Positions 1 through 7,616 are shown, numbered from the stretch's first letter. The stretch is 7,808 nucleotides of DNA from Bacteroidales bacterium UBA1064 (GCA_002316235.1 DCDD01000010.1:1-7808), one strand, 5' to 3'. Program-made: numbers and translations. The notes: generated by a model from the letters alone, not told the origin.

Positions 1-851
1 ATATGCCTAACATTTACCTGATTGTCGCGTTTTTCAATTAGCTGGATGATGTGGAAGCCATACTCGGTTTCAACTATTTGGCTTATTTGACCCTCCTTTA
101 GGCTAAACGCTGCATCGGCAAAGGCCTTCACCAGCTCCTCGCGGTACCGAAAGCCCAGCTCTCCGCCCCTGATTGCCGATGCCCTATCCTCAGAGTAGGC
201 AACGGCCAGGGTTGAAAAGCGCTCGCCCTGGAGTATGCGGTTTCTGATTTCCAGTAGTTTTTCCCTCACCTGTAGCTTTGCCTCCTCGGTAGAGGGTGGG
301 TAAATCATAATTTGTTGTAGTTCATACTGCTCGGGAACTGTGGGTAGGCTGTCGGTTGGTATGTTTTTGTAAAAACTTTTCACCTCAGCGGGTGTTATCT
401 TCACCTTATCAACAATTTTTTGCCGCATTTGCTGGGTAAGCAGCTGCTCACCAATAGCTTCACGCAAATCGTTCTTAACTTCGTAAATGGGTTTGTTGAA
501 GTAGCTTTCAAGCGCCTTCTCCGATCCCAGCTGGCTGGTAAAGTACTTCAACCTTCGGTCAATCTCCATTTCTACCGACGACTCATTTGTCTTTAAGCTG
601 TCAATTTTGGCCTGGGTTAACAGCAATTTCTGGATAAGAATTTGCTCCAGCACGTTGCAGCGGTTGTTTTCGCCGGTTGGTGAACCCTCCATTTTCTGGC
701 GAAGAAATTCCTGCTCAATATCGGAAAGCAGGATATGCTCACCACCTACTACTGCTACAACCTGATCTATTACTTGCGCTTCCTGCGAGTAGGCGTTAAC
801 TATGAAAAGTTGAAGTAACAAAGCCGTTATTGCTAATCGTGCTGGTTTCAT
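1..851 (-). CDS. surA: SurA-type periplasmic peptidyl-prolyl cis-trans isomerase (C-terminus beyond the left edge)
   Basis: The reading frame starts at an ATG (complement of 849-851) and stays open through base 1, giving 283 full codons, so the C-terminal part is missing. The N-terminus is a signal peptide: basic MKPAR, a hydrophobic stretch to about residue 19, then likely cleavage near NAYS-Q (residues 20-23). Residues 26-165 match the SurA N-terminal chaperone region, with the typical opening VVAVVGGEHILLSDIE at 31-46. A parvulin domain covers about 175-275, ending in the characteristic EYGFHIIQLIEKR (263-275). A second parvulin domain appears to begin at the edge (VNVRH, 279-283). By family it would isomerise prolyl bonds and escort unfolded outer-membrane proteins across the periplasm. 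It is the last visible gene of a tight minus-strand operon, 38 bases after the lipoprotein gene. No Shine-Dalgarno sequence is visible; the leader is A-rich. The family is secure; one-to-one orthology with E. coli SurA is inferred. Confidence 0.9.
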   Translation of the reverse strand, partial: MKPARLAITALLLQLFIVNAYSQEAQVIDQVVAVVGGEHILLSDIEQEFLRQKMEGSPTGENNRCNVLEQILIQKLLLTQAKIDSLKTNESSVEMEIDRRLKYFTSQLGSEKALESYFNKPIYEVKNDLREAIGEQLLTQQMRQKIVDKVKITPAEVKSFYKNIPTDSLPTVPEQYELQQIMIYPPSTEEAKLQVREKLLEIRNRILQGERFSTLAVAYSEDRASAIRGGELGFRYREELVKAFADAAFSLKEGQISQIVETEYGFHIIQLIEKRDNQVNVRH

Positions 852-889
852 TTGTAGTATTGTTTAATTTCTAATGAGTAGCTTGACAT

Positions 890-1747
890 TTACCTTTTAT
901 AAACTTGAAAGTTTTCATCATCCTGCCCTTTACTGTATATCCGCTGCTCAAGTTCGGAGATAAGTTTCTGCTTTCGGGCGTTCAGCACGATTTGCTTCAA
1001 ATCGTCTGTGATGTAATCGAAAGGGGCTGTTGAGCCGGAAGGTATGGCATCCATAAACCTTACCAGGTAAACGAAGTCGCCATCCTCCATTTCAACATAT
1101 CTTTTCTCAAAAACCTCCCTTTGCGGATTTGCTATTGGAAAAGGAAGTTCTCGAAGGATGAATGAGAGGGGAATCCACTTATCATTAAAGTAGTCGTACT
1201 TTGTTGCAGCCTGATAGGCTATGTTATCGAGCTGCTTAATATCTTCGTCACTGTTTGACAGGTAGAGCTCCCTTATTTTCTTTATTTGTGGAGCCTCCCT
1301 GCGCAGCTTGATGTACAAAGCCTTGACAATTGTCTCGTTTAGCACAAAATTATCCTTGTTGTCATCGTAGTAAGCCTTCAGATCGGCCATTTTAATTACG
1401 GTATCCAGCTTCTGGTTGAGGTAGGCCTGTTCGTACTTGAAAATTAGAAGTGAAGTACGGTAGTCCTCCAGCTGGCGGGTAACATTCTTTTGAGAATCGG
1501 ATAGATTGTTTTCGGCAATTTTCAGCATAAGCTGGGTTTGAATCCATTTATCAATGTAGGCATCTACAATCAGGGCGCTGTCTTCCTTCGATACGTTGCC
1601 TACAATTAAGTTGGCAATGTCCGAAGGGTAAAGGTAGCTGTTGTAAACCCTTGCCAGGGGCATGGGCTTTTTACCTGAGTTGAAGCACGATGCCAAAACA
1701 ACTGTCAACCCAACCAGCGAAAAAGTTACTAAACGAAAACTTTTCAT
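890..1747 (-). CDS. SurA-like lipoprotein without a recognisable parvulin domain
   Basis: This encodes 285 residues. The N-terminus is a lipoprotein signal: MKSFR, a hydrophobic core, and the lipobox LASC with the acylated Cys at 21. The residues after the Cys (FNSGKK) lack the acidic patch that marks surface export in this phylum, so a periplasm-facing anchored protein is inferred. Residues 30-135 resemble the helical N-terminal region of SurA/PpiC proteins: an opening strand, a helix beginning around YPSDIANLI, then a long amphipathic helical stretch. The block at 137-235 occupies the place of a parvulin domain but lacks the HIL and GxHI(I/V)K signatures, so isomerase activity is doubtful. 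The C-terminus is charged and helical. It lies 8 bases after the two-parvulin gene and 38 bases before surA, so it is translated from the same message. A chaperone or partner role for outer-membrane protein assembly is inferred from position and shape. No specific function can be assigned. Confidence 0.8.
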   Translation of the reverse strand: MKSFRLVTFSLVGLTVVLASCFNSGKKPMPLARVYNSYLYPSDIANLIVGNVSKEDSALIVDAYIDKWIQTQLMLKIAENNLSDSQKNVTRQLEDYRTSLLIFKYEQAYLNQKLDTVIKMADLKAYYDDNKDNFVLNETIVKALYIKLRREAPQIKKIRELYLSNSDEDIKQLDNIAYQAATKYDYFNDKWIPLSFILRELPFPIANPQREVFEKRYVEMEDGDFVYLVRFMDAIPSGSTAPFDYITDDLKQIVLNARKQKLISELEQRIYSKGQDDENFQVYKR

Positions 1748-1755
1748 GTTTTATC

Positions 1756-3741
1756 TCATTTATTGTTGTTTTGCCATGCAGAAATCTCGTCGAACACACT
1801 CCTATTAACTATAACGGTGTAGTGTTTTTTCAACTTTTCGAGCCATTCCCTTTCAAGCGAGTTTTGGTAATCGGATATCACCTCTCCTTTGCAGTCGGTC
1901 AGAGGTTTTACGTCACCAATTGTTGTGTCCAACACCTCAACAACAACCACCTCGCCGTTTTGTGTATCCCTAACACTGAACTTTTTAGGCCAGGAATTGT
2001 AGTCCGCGACCTCAGGCAAGGTGGGATCACCTGATTTTTCGACTACGGTGGCCACTTGTTTAGCCGGCGAGTTGAACCGATTCGCATAATCCAGAGGCGA
2101 AAGACCCTTTTTGGAACGTTTTTCTATACCGCTGACAAACGCCTTTTTAATTTTCGGATCGGTAAGAGTATAAACAGCGAAGTGAATGCGTTTGCCCCAC
2201 TTGTAGCTATCCTGGTGTTCGTTGTAAAAGTTTGCTATTCCCAGGCTATCAGAACTTTTCTGCCACACCTCCCGGTTGGAAATTTCGAACAGCAGCATAC
2301 CCTCGTAGTACTCGCGGGTAAGCTGGGCAAATTCGGGGTACTTATCAGGTAGCTTAGACTTCTCGTAGCTGGTAAGAGTTAGGTTTACCCATTCGGTGTA
2401 GGCATTCATGAGAAAGGCAGGAATAGAATGCTTGCCTATTAACCCTTGGTTTTGTTCAATGAAATTGCAAAAGTCAGAAAGTTTTAGCTCGTTTCCATTG
2501 AAGCTAATAAGGGTAGAGTTTGATTTGAGGTTGGGCGATTTCCATGTTCCCTTGTAGAGTGATGAATCCAGTAACGGAATCAGTAGCTTCAACTTTGAAG
2601 TATCCTGCTTAAAGGAATACTCCTTTTTGAGATTCTCTATAAATGCTGTTCGGGGAAGCATTCCTCGTGAATCGCGCATTAGCATAGCTCTTATTTCAGG
2701 AATAAGTTCTTCCCTGTTCCCCAGCTCCTTTTTTGCAAGTCTTTTCACAATGTGCCAACCAGCTGAACTTTGGAAGGGTTGCGATATTTCCCCATCATGC
2801 TGCAGGGAGAAGGCAACAGCTTCAAACTCTGGAATTACCTGACCGGGACGTATCCATGGCAACTCTCCTCCCGATTTTGAGGTGCTGGGGTCTTGCGATT
2901 CGTCTTTGGCTAGCTGGGCAAAATCGGCACCGGCAGTAAGGCGTTGGTAAATACCCAGAATTTTTAACCTGGCATCCTCGGCTGCTTGAGGGGAAGGATT
3001 GGGTGGAACTCGTATCATGATATGGGCAACCTTTACCTGTCCGCGAGCAGGTCGCTTGTCGTGCACCTTGATGATGTGGTATCCAAAGCGGGTTCTCACG
3101 GGCATCGAGATGGAATCAACAGGGGTGGAGTAGGCAGCTGATTCGAAAGGGTAAACCATTTGAAATGCGGTGAAGTAGCCTAGAAAGCCACTGTTCCTCG
3201 AAACCGAGGGATCGTTGCTCATTGCAACTGCTACTGAGCCAAATGTTTCTCCCTTTAGAATTCTTGAACGAGCCTCCATGGCCTTCTGGTAGCACTTTAA
3301 CGTGTCGGAGGGTGAAGCATTTTCGGGAATTGATATGAGTATGTGGCTGGCGCTAACCTCATACTGCATCCGGTTGTATGCTTCCTCAATAAGGTTGTTT
3401 AATACCTGATTGTCAATTAGGTATGACTGTGCCAGCTGTTCTACATATCCCTGGTACTCATTTTTAAAAGCTGCAGTTGTATCTATCCCGTTGTCTTTGG
3501 CTGCTTTAACTTTTAACTTATAGTTAATAAAGAGGTTAAGGTAATCTTCTAGAACTTCGCGGGTTGGTTTTGCGTTTTCTATGGATGTACTTTTAAGGTA
3601 AAGTCCCTGAAATTCTCCTGCAGTAACAGGTTCGTTGTTTATAGTAAGTAAAATTTTTTGTTCGGTTGGTTGGGCAACAGCAGCTATACCGCAGGTTATT
3701 ACCATGAAACCCGCCAGAGTATTCCTAATAATTTTATTCAT
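1756..3741 (-). CDS. Two-parvulin PpiC/SurA-type periplasmic peptidyl-prolyl isomerase
   Basis: I start at the ATG complementary to 3739-3741 (661 residues), because it puts a clean signal peptide at the N-terminus: MNKIIRN, a hydrophobic core, then AAVA-Q. The frame also has an ATG at 3774, which would add 11 residues before the basic segment and fits export less well. Numbering from the upstream ATG, residues 36-135 are a SurA-N-like helical region. A first parvulin domain spans about 140-238 (SASHILISIP to FGYHIIKVHDKRP). A second spans about 246-347 (VKVAHIMIRVP to GWHIVKRLAKK). Residues 400-672 are an extended C-terminal region with no clear parvulin signature, ending in a SurA-like helix. 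The protein should act in the periplasm or at a membrane surface as a foldase for envelope proteins. The signal peptide contains VITC, but Thr before the Cys is a poor lipobox. It is the first gene of the three-gene chaperone run, 187 bases downstream of guaB. Confidence 0.88.
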   Translation of the reverse strand: MNKIIRNTLAGFMVITCGIAAVAQPTEQKILLTINNEPVTAGEFQGLYLKSTSIENAKPTREVLEDYLNLFINYKLKVKAAKDNGIDTTAAFKNEYQGYVEQLAQSYLIDNQVLNNLIEEAYNRMQYEVSASHILISIPENASPSDTLKCYQKAMEARSRILKGETFGSVAVAMSNDPSVSRNSGFLGYFTAFQMVYPFESAAYSTPVDSISMPVRTRFGYHIIKVHDKRPARGQVKVAHIMIRVPPNPSPQAAEDARLKILGIYQRLTAGADFAQLAKDESQDPSTSKSGGELPWIRPGQVIPEFEAVAFSLQHDGEISQPFQSSAGWHIVKRLAKKELGNREELIPEIRAMLMRDSRGMLPRTAFIENLKKEYSFKQDTSKLKLLIPLLDSSLYKGTWKSPNLKSNSTLISFNGNELKLSDFCNFIEQNQGLIGKHSIPAFLMNAYTEWVNLTLTSYEKSKLPDKYPEFAQLTREYYEGMLLFEISNREVWQKSSDSLGIANFYNEHQDSYKWGKRIHFAVYTLTDPKIKKAFVSGIEKRSKKGLSPLDYANRFNSPAKQVATVVEKSGDPTLPEVADYNSWPKKFSVRDTQNGEVVVVEVLDTTIGDVKPLTDCKGEVISDYQNSLEREWLEKLKKHYTVIVNRSVFDEISAWQNNNK

Positions 3742-3928
3742 ACGAATACTTGTTTTAAAGTTTACTGCCAACAAATTGCAGCAGTTTCGTTTTCATCTTA
3801 GCTATTTTACACCTTCGCCATATTCCTTAAATTGATGGTACAGCCAACAACCTTTGCGTAGTTATTTTTGATTTTTAATGCTTCTGCTGGGGCATGGCTG
3901 CGGGCAAAATAATAAAACGTGCAAGCTA
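3742..3928. other. Intergenic region between guaB and the chaperone operon
   Basis: These 187 bases separate the guaB stop from the preferred start of the two-parvulin gene. The stretch is A/T-rich with several homopolymer-like runs. On the minus strand the octamer TTATTTTG (3912-3905) differs by one base from the Bacteroidota -7 consensus TAnnTTTG, but no TTG element lies 19-21 bases before it. I see no convincing intrinsic terminator after guaB: the GC-rich stretch at about 3884-3905 contains direct rather than inverted repeats. Read-through from guaB and a separate promoter both remain possible. Confidence 0.5.
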
Positions 3929-5410
3929 CTAGTAGTCCGTATCGCGGCTGTAGTTAGGAGCCTCACGAGTAATGGCAACATCGTGGGGATGGCTCTCAAT
4001 TATACCGGCGTGGGTAATCTTGACAAACCGGGCTTTTTTTAGCATCTCAATGCTGGTTGTACCACAGTAGCCCATTCCAGCCCTTAATCCACCCACCAGC
4101 TGGTAGAATACTTCAGAGAGCGTTCCCTTGTAGGGAACTCGGGCAACTATACCCTCGGGAACCAGTTTTTTTATGTCGTCCTCAACATCCTGAAAGTACC
4201 TGTCCTTTGAACCCTGCTGCATAGCGTCAATTGAGCCCATGCCACGGTACGACTTGAATTTACGCCCGTTGTAAATAATGGTTTCGCCTGGAGATTCCTC
4301 AACGCCGGCAAAGAGCGAGCCGGTCATTATGGAATCGGCCCCAGCTGCTAATGCCTTAACAATATCGCCTGAGTAGCGGATACCACCATCGGCAATCACC
4401 GGAATACCGCTTCCCTCAAGGGCGTGCGAGACGTCCCAAATCGCATTAAGCTGTGGAACGCCCACGCCGGCAATAATACGGGTTGTGCAAATGGAACCTG
4501 GTCCAATACCTACCTTAACCGCATCGGCTCCTGCACCGGCTAGCATCTTGGCTGCCTCGGCCGTTGCAATATTTCCAACAACAACGTCAATGTTTGGAAA
4601 TTCTCGCTTTACCAGCTTGAGCATATCCACCACACCTTTCGAGTGTCCGTGGGCTGTATCAATCACTATGGCGTCCACATTTGCTTCGCAGAGTGCCCTT
4701 ACGCGTTCCAGCGTATCTCTGGTTACACCAACCCCAGCAGCCACCCTTAACCTTCCCATTTTATCCTTGCAGGCATTTGGGTTGTCCTTAACCTTGGTTA
4801 TGTCCTTGTAGGTAAGCAGTCCTACAAGCTTGTTGTTCTCATCAACAACGGGCAACTTCTCTATTTTGTACTTTTTGAGTATCTCAGTTGCATTTTCGAG
4901 GTCTATTGATTTTGAGGTGGTTATGAGGTTGTCGGAGGTCATCACCTGCCGGATTGGAGTGCTTACATCTTCGTGAAAGCGAAGATCTCTGTTGGTTACA
5001 ATACCTATTAAAAATCCCAGGCTGTCAATAACCGGGATTCCTCCAATGTGGTTTTCGCGCATGAGCGTTAGTGCGTCTCCAATAGTAGCGTCTGGGCTAA
5101 TAGTTATGGGTTCGAAAATCATGCCATTTTCTGCGCGCTTAACCTCACGCACCTGTCTGGCCTGTGCTTCGATGCTCATATTTTTATGGATAACACCTAT
5201 TCCCCCTTCCCTGGCAATAGCAATGGCAAGGGTTGACTCCGTAACTGTATCCATTGCAGCCGAAACAATAGGAGCCATGAGGTCAATATTCCTGGAAAAC
5301 TTTGTTGAAAGGTTCACATTCCGTGGAAGCACCTCGGAGTAGGCCGGTACTAAAAGCACATCATCGAATGTAAGCCCCTCAGCTATTACTTTTTCCGATT
5401 GAAACGACAT
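3929..5410 (-). CDS. guaB: Inosine-5'-monophosphate dehydrogenase
   Basis: This enzyme oxidises IMP to XMP with NAD+, the committed step of guanine nucleotide synthesis in the cytoplasm. The frame has two nearby ATGs, at 5416 (MNMSF) and 5410 (MSF). I prefer 5410, because Bacteroidota IMPDHs typically begin MSF a few residues before the GLTFDDVLL block; the difference is two residues. Numbering from 5416 (495 residues), the N-terminal block GLTFDDVLLVPAYSEVLP is at 14-31. Two CBS domains occupy about 100-210. The catalytic loop GPGSICTTR (305-313) carries nucleophile Cys310. DGGIR (343-347) is the phosphate-binding site, EGIVARVPYKG (421-431) the mobile flap, and GMGYCGT (447-453) is conserved near the C-terminus. 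The length is normal and no key residue is missing. It is divergent from recQ and upstream of the chaperone genes on the same strand. I see no good phylum-type promoter and no riboswitch upstream. Confidence 0.97.
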   Translation of the reverse strand: MSFQSEKVIAEGLTFDDVLLVPAYSEVLPRNVNLSTKFSRNIDLMAPIVSAAMDTVTESTLAIAIAREGGIGVIHKNMSIEAQARQVREVKRAENGMIFEPITISPDATIGDALTLMRENHIGGIPVIDSLGFLIGIVTNRDLRFHEDVSTPIRQVMTSDNLITTSKSIDLENATEILKKYKIEKLPVVDENNKLVGLLTYKDITKVKDNPNACKDKMGRLRVAAGVGVTRDTLERVRALCEANVDAIVIDTAHGHSKGVVDMLKLVKREFPNIDVVVGNIATAEAAKMLAGAGADAVKVGIGPGSICTTRIIAGVGVPQLNAIWDVSHALEGSGIPVIADGGIRYSGDIVKALAAGADSIMTGSLFAGVEESPGETIIYNGRKFKSYRGMGSIDAMQQGSKDRYFQDVEDDIKKLVPEGIVARVPYKGTLSEVFYQLVGGLRAGMGYCGTTSIEMLKKARFVKITHAGIIESHPHDVAITREAPNYSRDTDY

Positions 5411-5482
5411 ATTCATAGTTTGGTTAGGTTGTAAAAATGCGGCAAGTTACAAAAAAATGACAAATAGCCAATTACCATCAAC

Positions 5483-5492
5483 CTGCATGCAG
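5483..5492. repeat. Perfect 10-bp palindrome CTGCATGCAG
   Basis: CTGCATGCAG is exactly self-complementary. It sits near the middle of the guaB/recQ divergent spacer, 67 bases from the upstream guaB ATG. A second small palindrome (CCATGG, 5494-5499) follows two bases later, and TTTTAAAA lies at 5505-5512. It could be an operator half-site pair or chance; nothing ties it to a known regulator. Confidence 0.35.
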
Positions 5493-5514
5493 CCCATGGT
5501 GAACTTTTAAAATG

Positions 5515-5527
5515 GCAACGCCGTTGC
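5515..5527. repeat. Short hairpin GCAAC-GCC-GTTGC
   Basis: Two perfect 5-base arms, GCAAC and GTTGC, flank a 3-base GCC loop, with a possible G-T pair just outside. It lies 40 bases before the ATG at 5567 and has no T-run after it, so it does not look like a terminator. It may be an operator or simply a chance hairpin. Confidence 0.3.
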
Positions 5528-5566
5528 TCGAAGTAAGCCCGTTAGCCCAATTAATATTTAAGCTAA

Positions 5567-7576
5567 ATGACCTTAATTTTTGATTTGCAGGTTATAGACC
5601 GGTTATTTGCTAAATTTGCTCCAGCAGATTTTACAACTTTGGATAGGTTTGAGGAAATACTAAAGCAGTACTGGGGGTATAACATTTTCCGTTCGATTCA
5701 GCGGGACATTATTGAATCGGTTTACAATGGAAATGATACACTAGCGCTTATGCCCACCGGAGGTGGTAAATCTATTACTTTTCAAGTTCCTGCTCTTGCC
5801 CTGGAGGGAACCTGCCTGGTTATTACTCCGCTTATTGCCTTAATGAAGGATCAGGTTGAAAATCTGAAGAAAAGGGATATTAGGGCGGTTGCCGTGCATT
5901 CTGGACTTACCCGGCATGAGGTTGATGTAGCTCTTGATAACTGTGCATATGGAGATGTGAAGTTTCTTTACCTTTCACCGGAGAGAACAACCACGGAGCT
6001 ATTCCGCGAAAGGCTCAGAAAAATAAAGGTGAGCATGGTGGCCGTAGATGAGTCGCACTGCATTTCGCAGTGGGGCTACGATTTTCGTCCTTCATACCTG
6101 CGCATTGCCGAGTTGAGGGAGATTATTTCTGAGCCTGTTCCTTTTCTTGCTCTCACTGCAACGGCTACACCCGAGGTGGTTGAGGATATTCAGCAAAAGC
6201 TGAAGTTTCGCAATGGCAAGGTATTCAGCATGAGTTTTGCCAGGGAAAATCTTGTTTACCTGGTTAGGAATGTGGAGGATAAGCCAAAGCACCTGCTCAA
6301 AATAACGCATGGCATTCCGGGAAGTGGCATTGTTTACGTCCGTAGCCGGAGTAAAACCCGAGAAATTGCCCAGATGCTTCAAAAAGAAGGCATTTCGGCC
6401 GATTTTTATCATGCGGGCTTAACCATGGAGGTGCGTAATGCCAAGCAAAACGACTGGCAAGTTGGCAAAACCAGGGTTATTGTTGCCACCAATGCTTTTG
6501 GCATGGGTATTGATAAGCCCGACGTCCGGTTTGTAGTCCATGTTGATCTTCCCGATTCGCCCGAAGCATACTTCCAGGAAGCCGGGCGTGCCGGCCGAGA
6601 TCAAAAGTTGGCCTATGCGGTTTTACTTTTCAACAATGCCGATTCACTGAAAATTGAGCAGCGTGTTGAGTCAAACTTTCCTCCTATTGAGGAGATTAAG
6701 CGAACCTACCAGGCATTAGGTTCGTACCTGAACGTTGCCATTGGTGCCGGCAAGGGCGAAACCTACGATTTCAACCTTATGGACTTTTGCTCAGCCTATA
6801 AGCTTAGCTCCGTTAGGGCTTATAGCTCGCTAAAAATTCTTGAGCGTGAAGGGTACCTTGAACTTACCGACGAGCTTGATAACCCCAGCCGCATCATGTT
6901 TCTTGCCGGTAAGCAGGATCTCTACAAGTTCCAGGTTGCTCATGCAGAACTGGATGGGTTTATTAAGGCGATACTCCGAAATTTTACCGGAGTTTTCTCC
7001 CAATACGTCCGAATTGACGAGGTTTACCTTGCCCGGCTGGCGGGTATTACTGTTGATAAAGTGATCGAAAACCTTAAAACCCTTGGCAGGTATAAAATCA
7101 TAAGCTACATTCCCAAGAAAAGAACTCCGCTGCTGGTACTCGTTGAGGAGAGGCTTGACGATAAAAATTTGCGCATTGAACCAAGCTCATACAGGTTGCT
7201 TAGGTCACGCTTTGAGGATAGGGTAAAGGCTATGCTTTCTTATGCAAATAACCAATCCAAGTGCAGAAGCCAAATGCTTAGCGAATACTTTGGCCAGAAG
7301 GACTCCTACCGCTGTGGGAAATGCGATGTATGCACATCGCGCAACGAGTTGGACATGAGCAAGTATGAGTTTGATATGATTCTGGATGGGCTAAAAAGGC
7401 GCTTGCAAGCTGGGCCATGTAGCGAGGAGGAGCTTATAGATGCAATTAAACGTAATCCTGATAGAGTAGCCAGGGTGATCAAGTACCTTATGGATACCGG
7501 AAAAATTTTCCATAACGAAAAGGGTATGCTGGCATGGCACCATCGAAAGGAAGGCGGATTCGAGGTAGAGGAGTGA
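5567..7576 (+). CDS. recQ: RecQ-family ATP-dependent 3'-5' DNA helicase
   Basis: The product is 669 residues from the ATG at 5567, which directly follows an in-frame TAA. Helicase motifs in order: motif 0 (FRSIQ, 41-45), Walker A (PTGGGKS, 63-69), DESH box (161-164) followed by the aromatic loop CISQWGYDFRP (165-175), LTATAT (196-201), GIVYVRSR (254-261), VATNAFGMGIDKPDVR (306-321) and QEAGRAGRD (337-345). Four zinc-site cysteines, 566, 583, 586 and 589, show the 17/3/3 spacing seen in E. coli RecQ. They lie about 220 residues after motif VI, instead of roughly 50. The intervening segment looks like two winged-helix units (about 400-435 and 480-530). A third helical unit follows the zinc site (about 616-658). 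No HRDC domain is evident. The role is DNA unwinding in recombination and fork repair. Residues 1-24 do not look conserved; a TTG at 5639 would give the family-like start LDRFEEILKQYWGY. The helicase call is certain; the start is not. Confidence 0.95.
   Translation: MTLIFDLQVIDRLFAKFAPADFTTLDRFEEILKQYWGYNIFRSIQRDIIESVYNGNDTLALMPTGGGKSITFQVPALALEGTCLVITPLIALMKDQVENLKKRDIRAVAVHSGLTRHEVDVALDNCAYGDVKFLYLSPERTTTELFRERLRKIKVSMVAVDESHCISQWGYDFRPSYLRIAELREIISEPVPFLALTATATPEVVEDIQQKLKFRNGKVFSMSFARENLVYLVRNVEDKPKHLLKITHGIPGSGIVYVRSRSKTREIAQMLQKEGISADFYHAGLTMEVRNAKQNDWQVGKTRVIVATNAFGMGIDKPDVRFVVHVDLPDSPEAYFQEAGRAGRDQKLAYAVLLFNNADSLKIEQRVESNFPPIEEIKRTYQALGSYLNVAIGAGKGETYDFNLMDFCSAYKLSSVRAYSSLKILEREGYLELTDELDNPSRIMFLAGKQDLYKFQVAHAELDGFIKAILRNFTGVFSQYVRIDEVYLARLAGITVDKVIENLKTLGRYKIISYIPKKRTPLLVLVEERLDDKNLRIEPSSYRLLRSRFEDRVKAMLSYANNQSKCRSQMLSEYFGQKDSYRCGKCDVCTSRNELDMSKYEFDMILDGLKRRLQAGPCSEEELIDAIKRNPDRVARVIKYLMDTGKIFHNEKGMLAWHHRKEGGFEVEE
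5611..5618 (+). promoter_or_regulatory. Candidate -7 element TAAATTTG inside the annotated 5' end of recQ
   Basis: TAAATTTG matches the Bacteroidota primary-sigma -7 consensus TAnnTTTG exactly. A TTTG at 5584-5587 lies 23 bases upstream, slightly longer than the usual 19-21 spacing. Transcription starting some 6-8 bases downstream would exclude the ATG at 5567 and leave a leader of about 14 bases before the TTG at 5639. An octamer with six fixed bases is expected a few times by chance in a window this size, so this is only suggestive. Confidence 0.25.
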
Positions 7577-7595
7577 GCACCTAAGCGACTATTGG

Positions 7596-7616
7596 CTTCA
7601 ACTTAAAGTTAAGAAG
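7596..7616 (+). terminator. Imperfect inverted repeat after recQ, weak terminator candidate
   Basis: The arms AACTT (7600-7604) and AAGTT (7606-7610) pair around a single base. Outer CTTC (7596-7599) and GAAG (7613-7616) extend the pairing past a 2-base bulge. The stem is A/T-rich, the loop too tight, and no T-run follows, so it is a poor intrinsic terminator even though it starts only 20 bases after the recQ stop. Confidence 0.2.

Larger units (their letters stand above)
5411..5566. promoter_or_regulatory. Divergent guaB/recQ intergenic region
   Basis: Promoters for guaB (minus strand) should lie here, and possibly those for recQ. Neither strand shows an exact TAnnTTTG element at canonical spacing from TTTG. 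On the minus strand there is a T-rich run and TTTG about 35 bases before guaB, but no matching -7 box. Several short palindromes cluster between 5483 and 5527 and are listed separately. No small ORF or riboswitch is recognisable. Confidence 0.5.

Noticed and set aside
1690..2939. Several open frames of 68-114 codons on the plus strand opposite the chaperone genes
   Set aside because: They lie antisense to well-supported coding sequence, have no recognisable domains, and look like shadows of the minus-strand codon pattern.
3640..3741. Possible lipobox (VITC) in the signal peptide of the two-parvulin protein
   Set aside because: Thr at the position before Cys is not accepted by the usual lipobox pattern, and a clean signal peptidase I site (AVA-Q) follows.
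3884..3905. GC-rich stretch just downstream of guaB as an intrinsic terminator
   Set aside because: The similar segments are direct repeats, not inverted ones, and cannot form a stable stem followed by a T-run.
4485..5342. Plus-strand frames of 108 and 116 codons opposite guaB
   Set aside because: They are Ser/Thr/Ala-rich complements of the highly conserved IMPDH sequence, with no start context or family resemblance.
6092..6604. Minus-strand frames of 106 and 61 codons opposite recQ
   Set aside because: They overlap the conserved helicase motifs on the other strand and have no features of their own.
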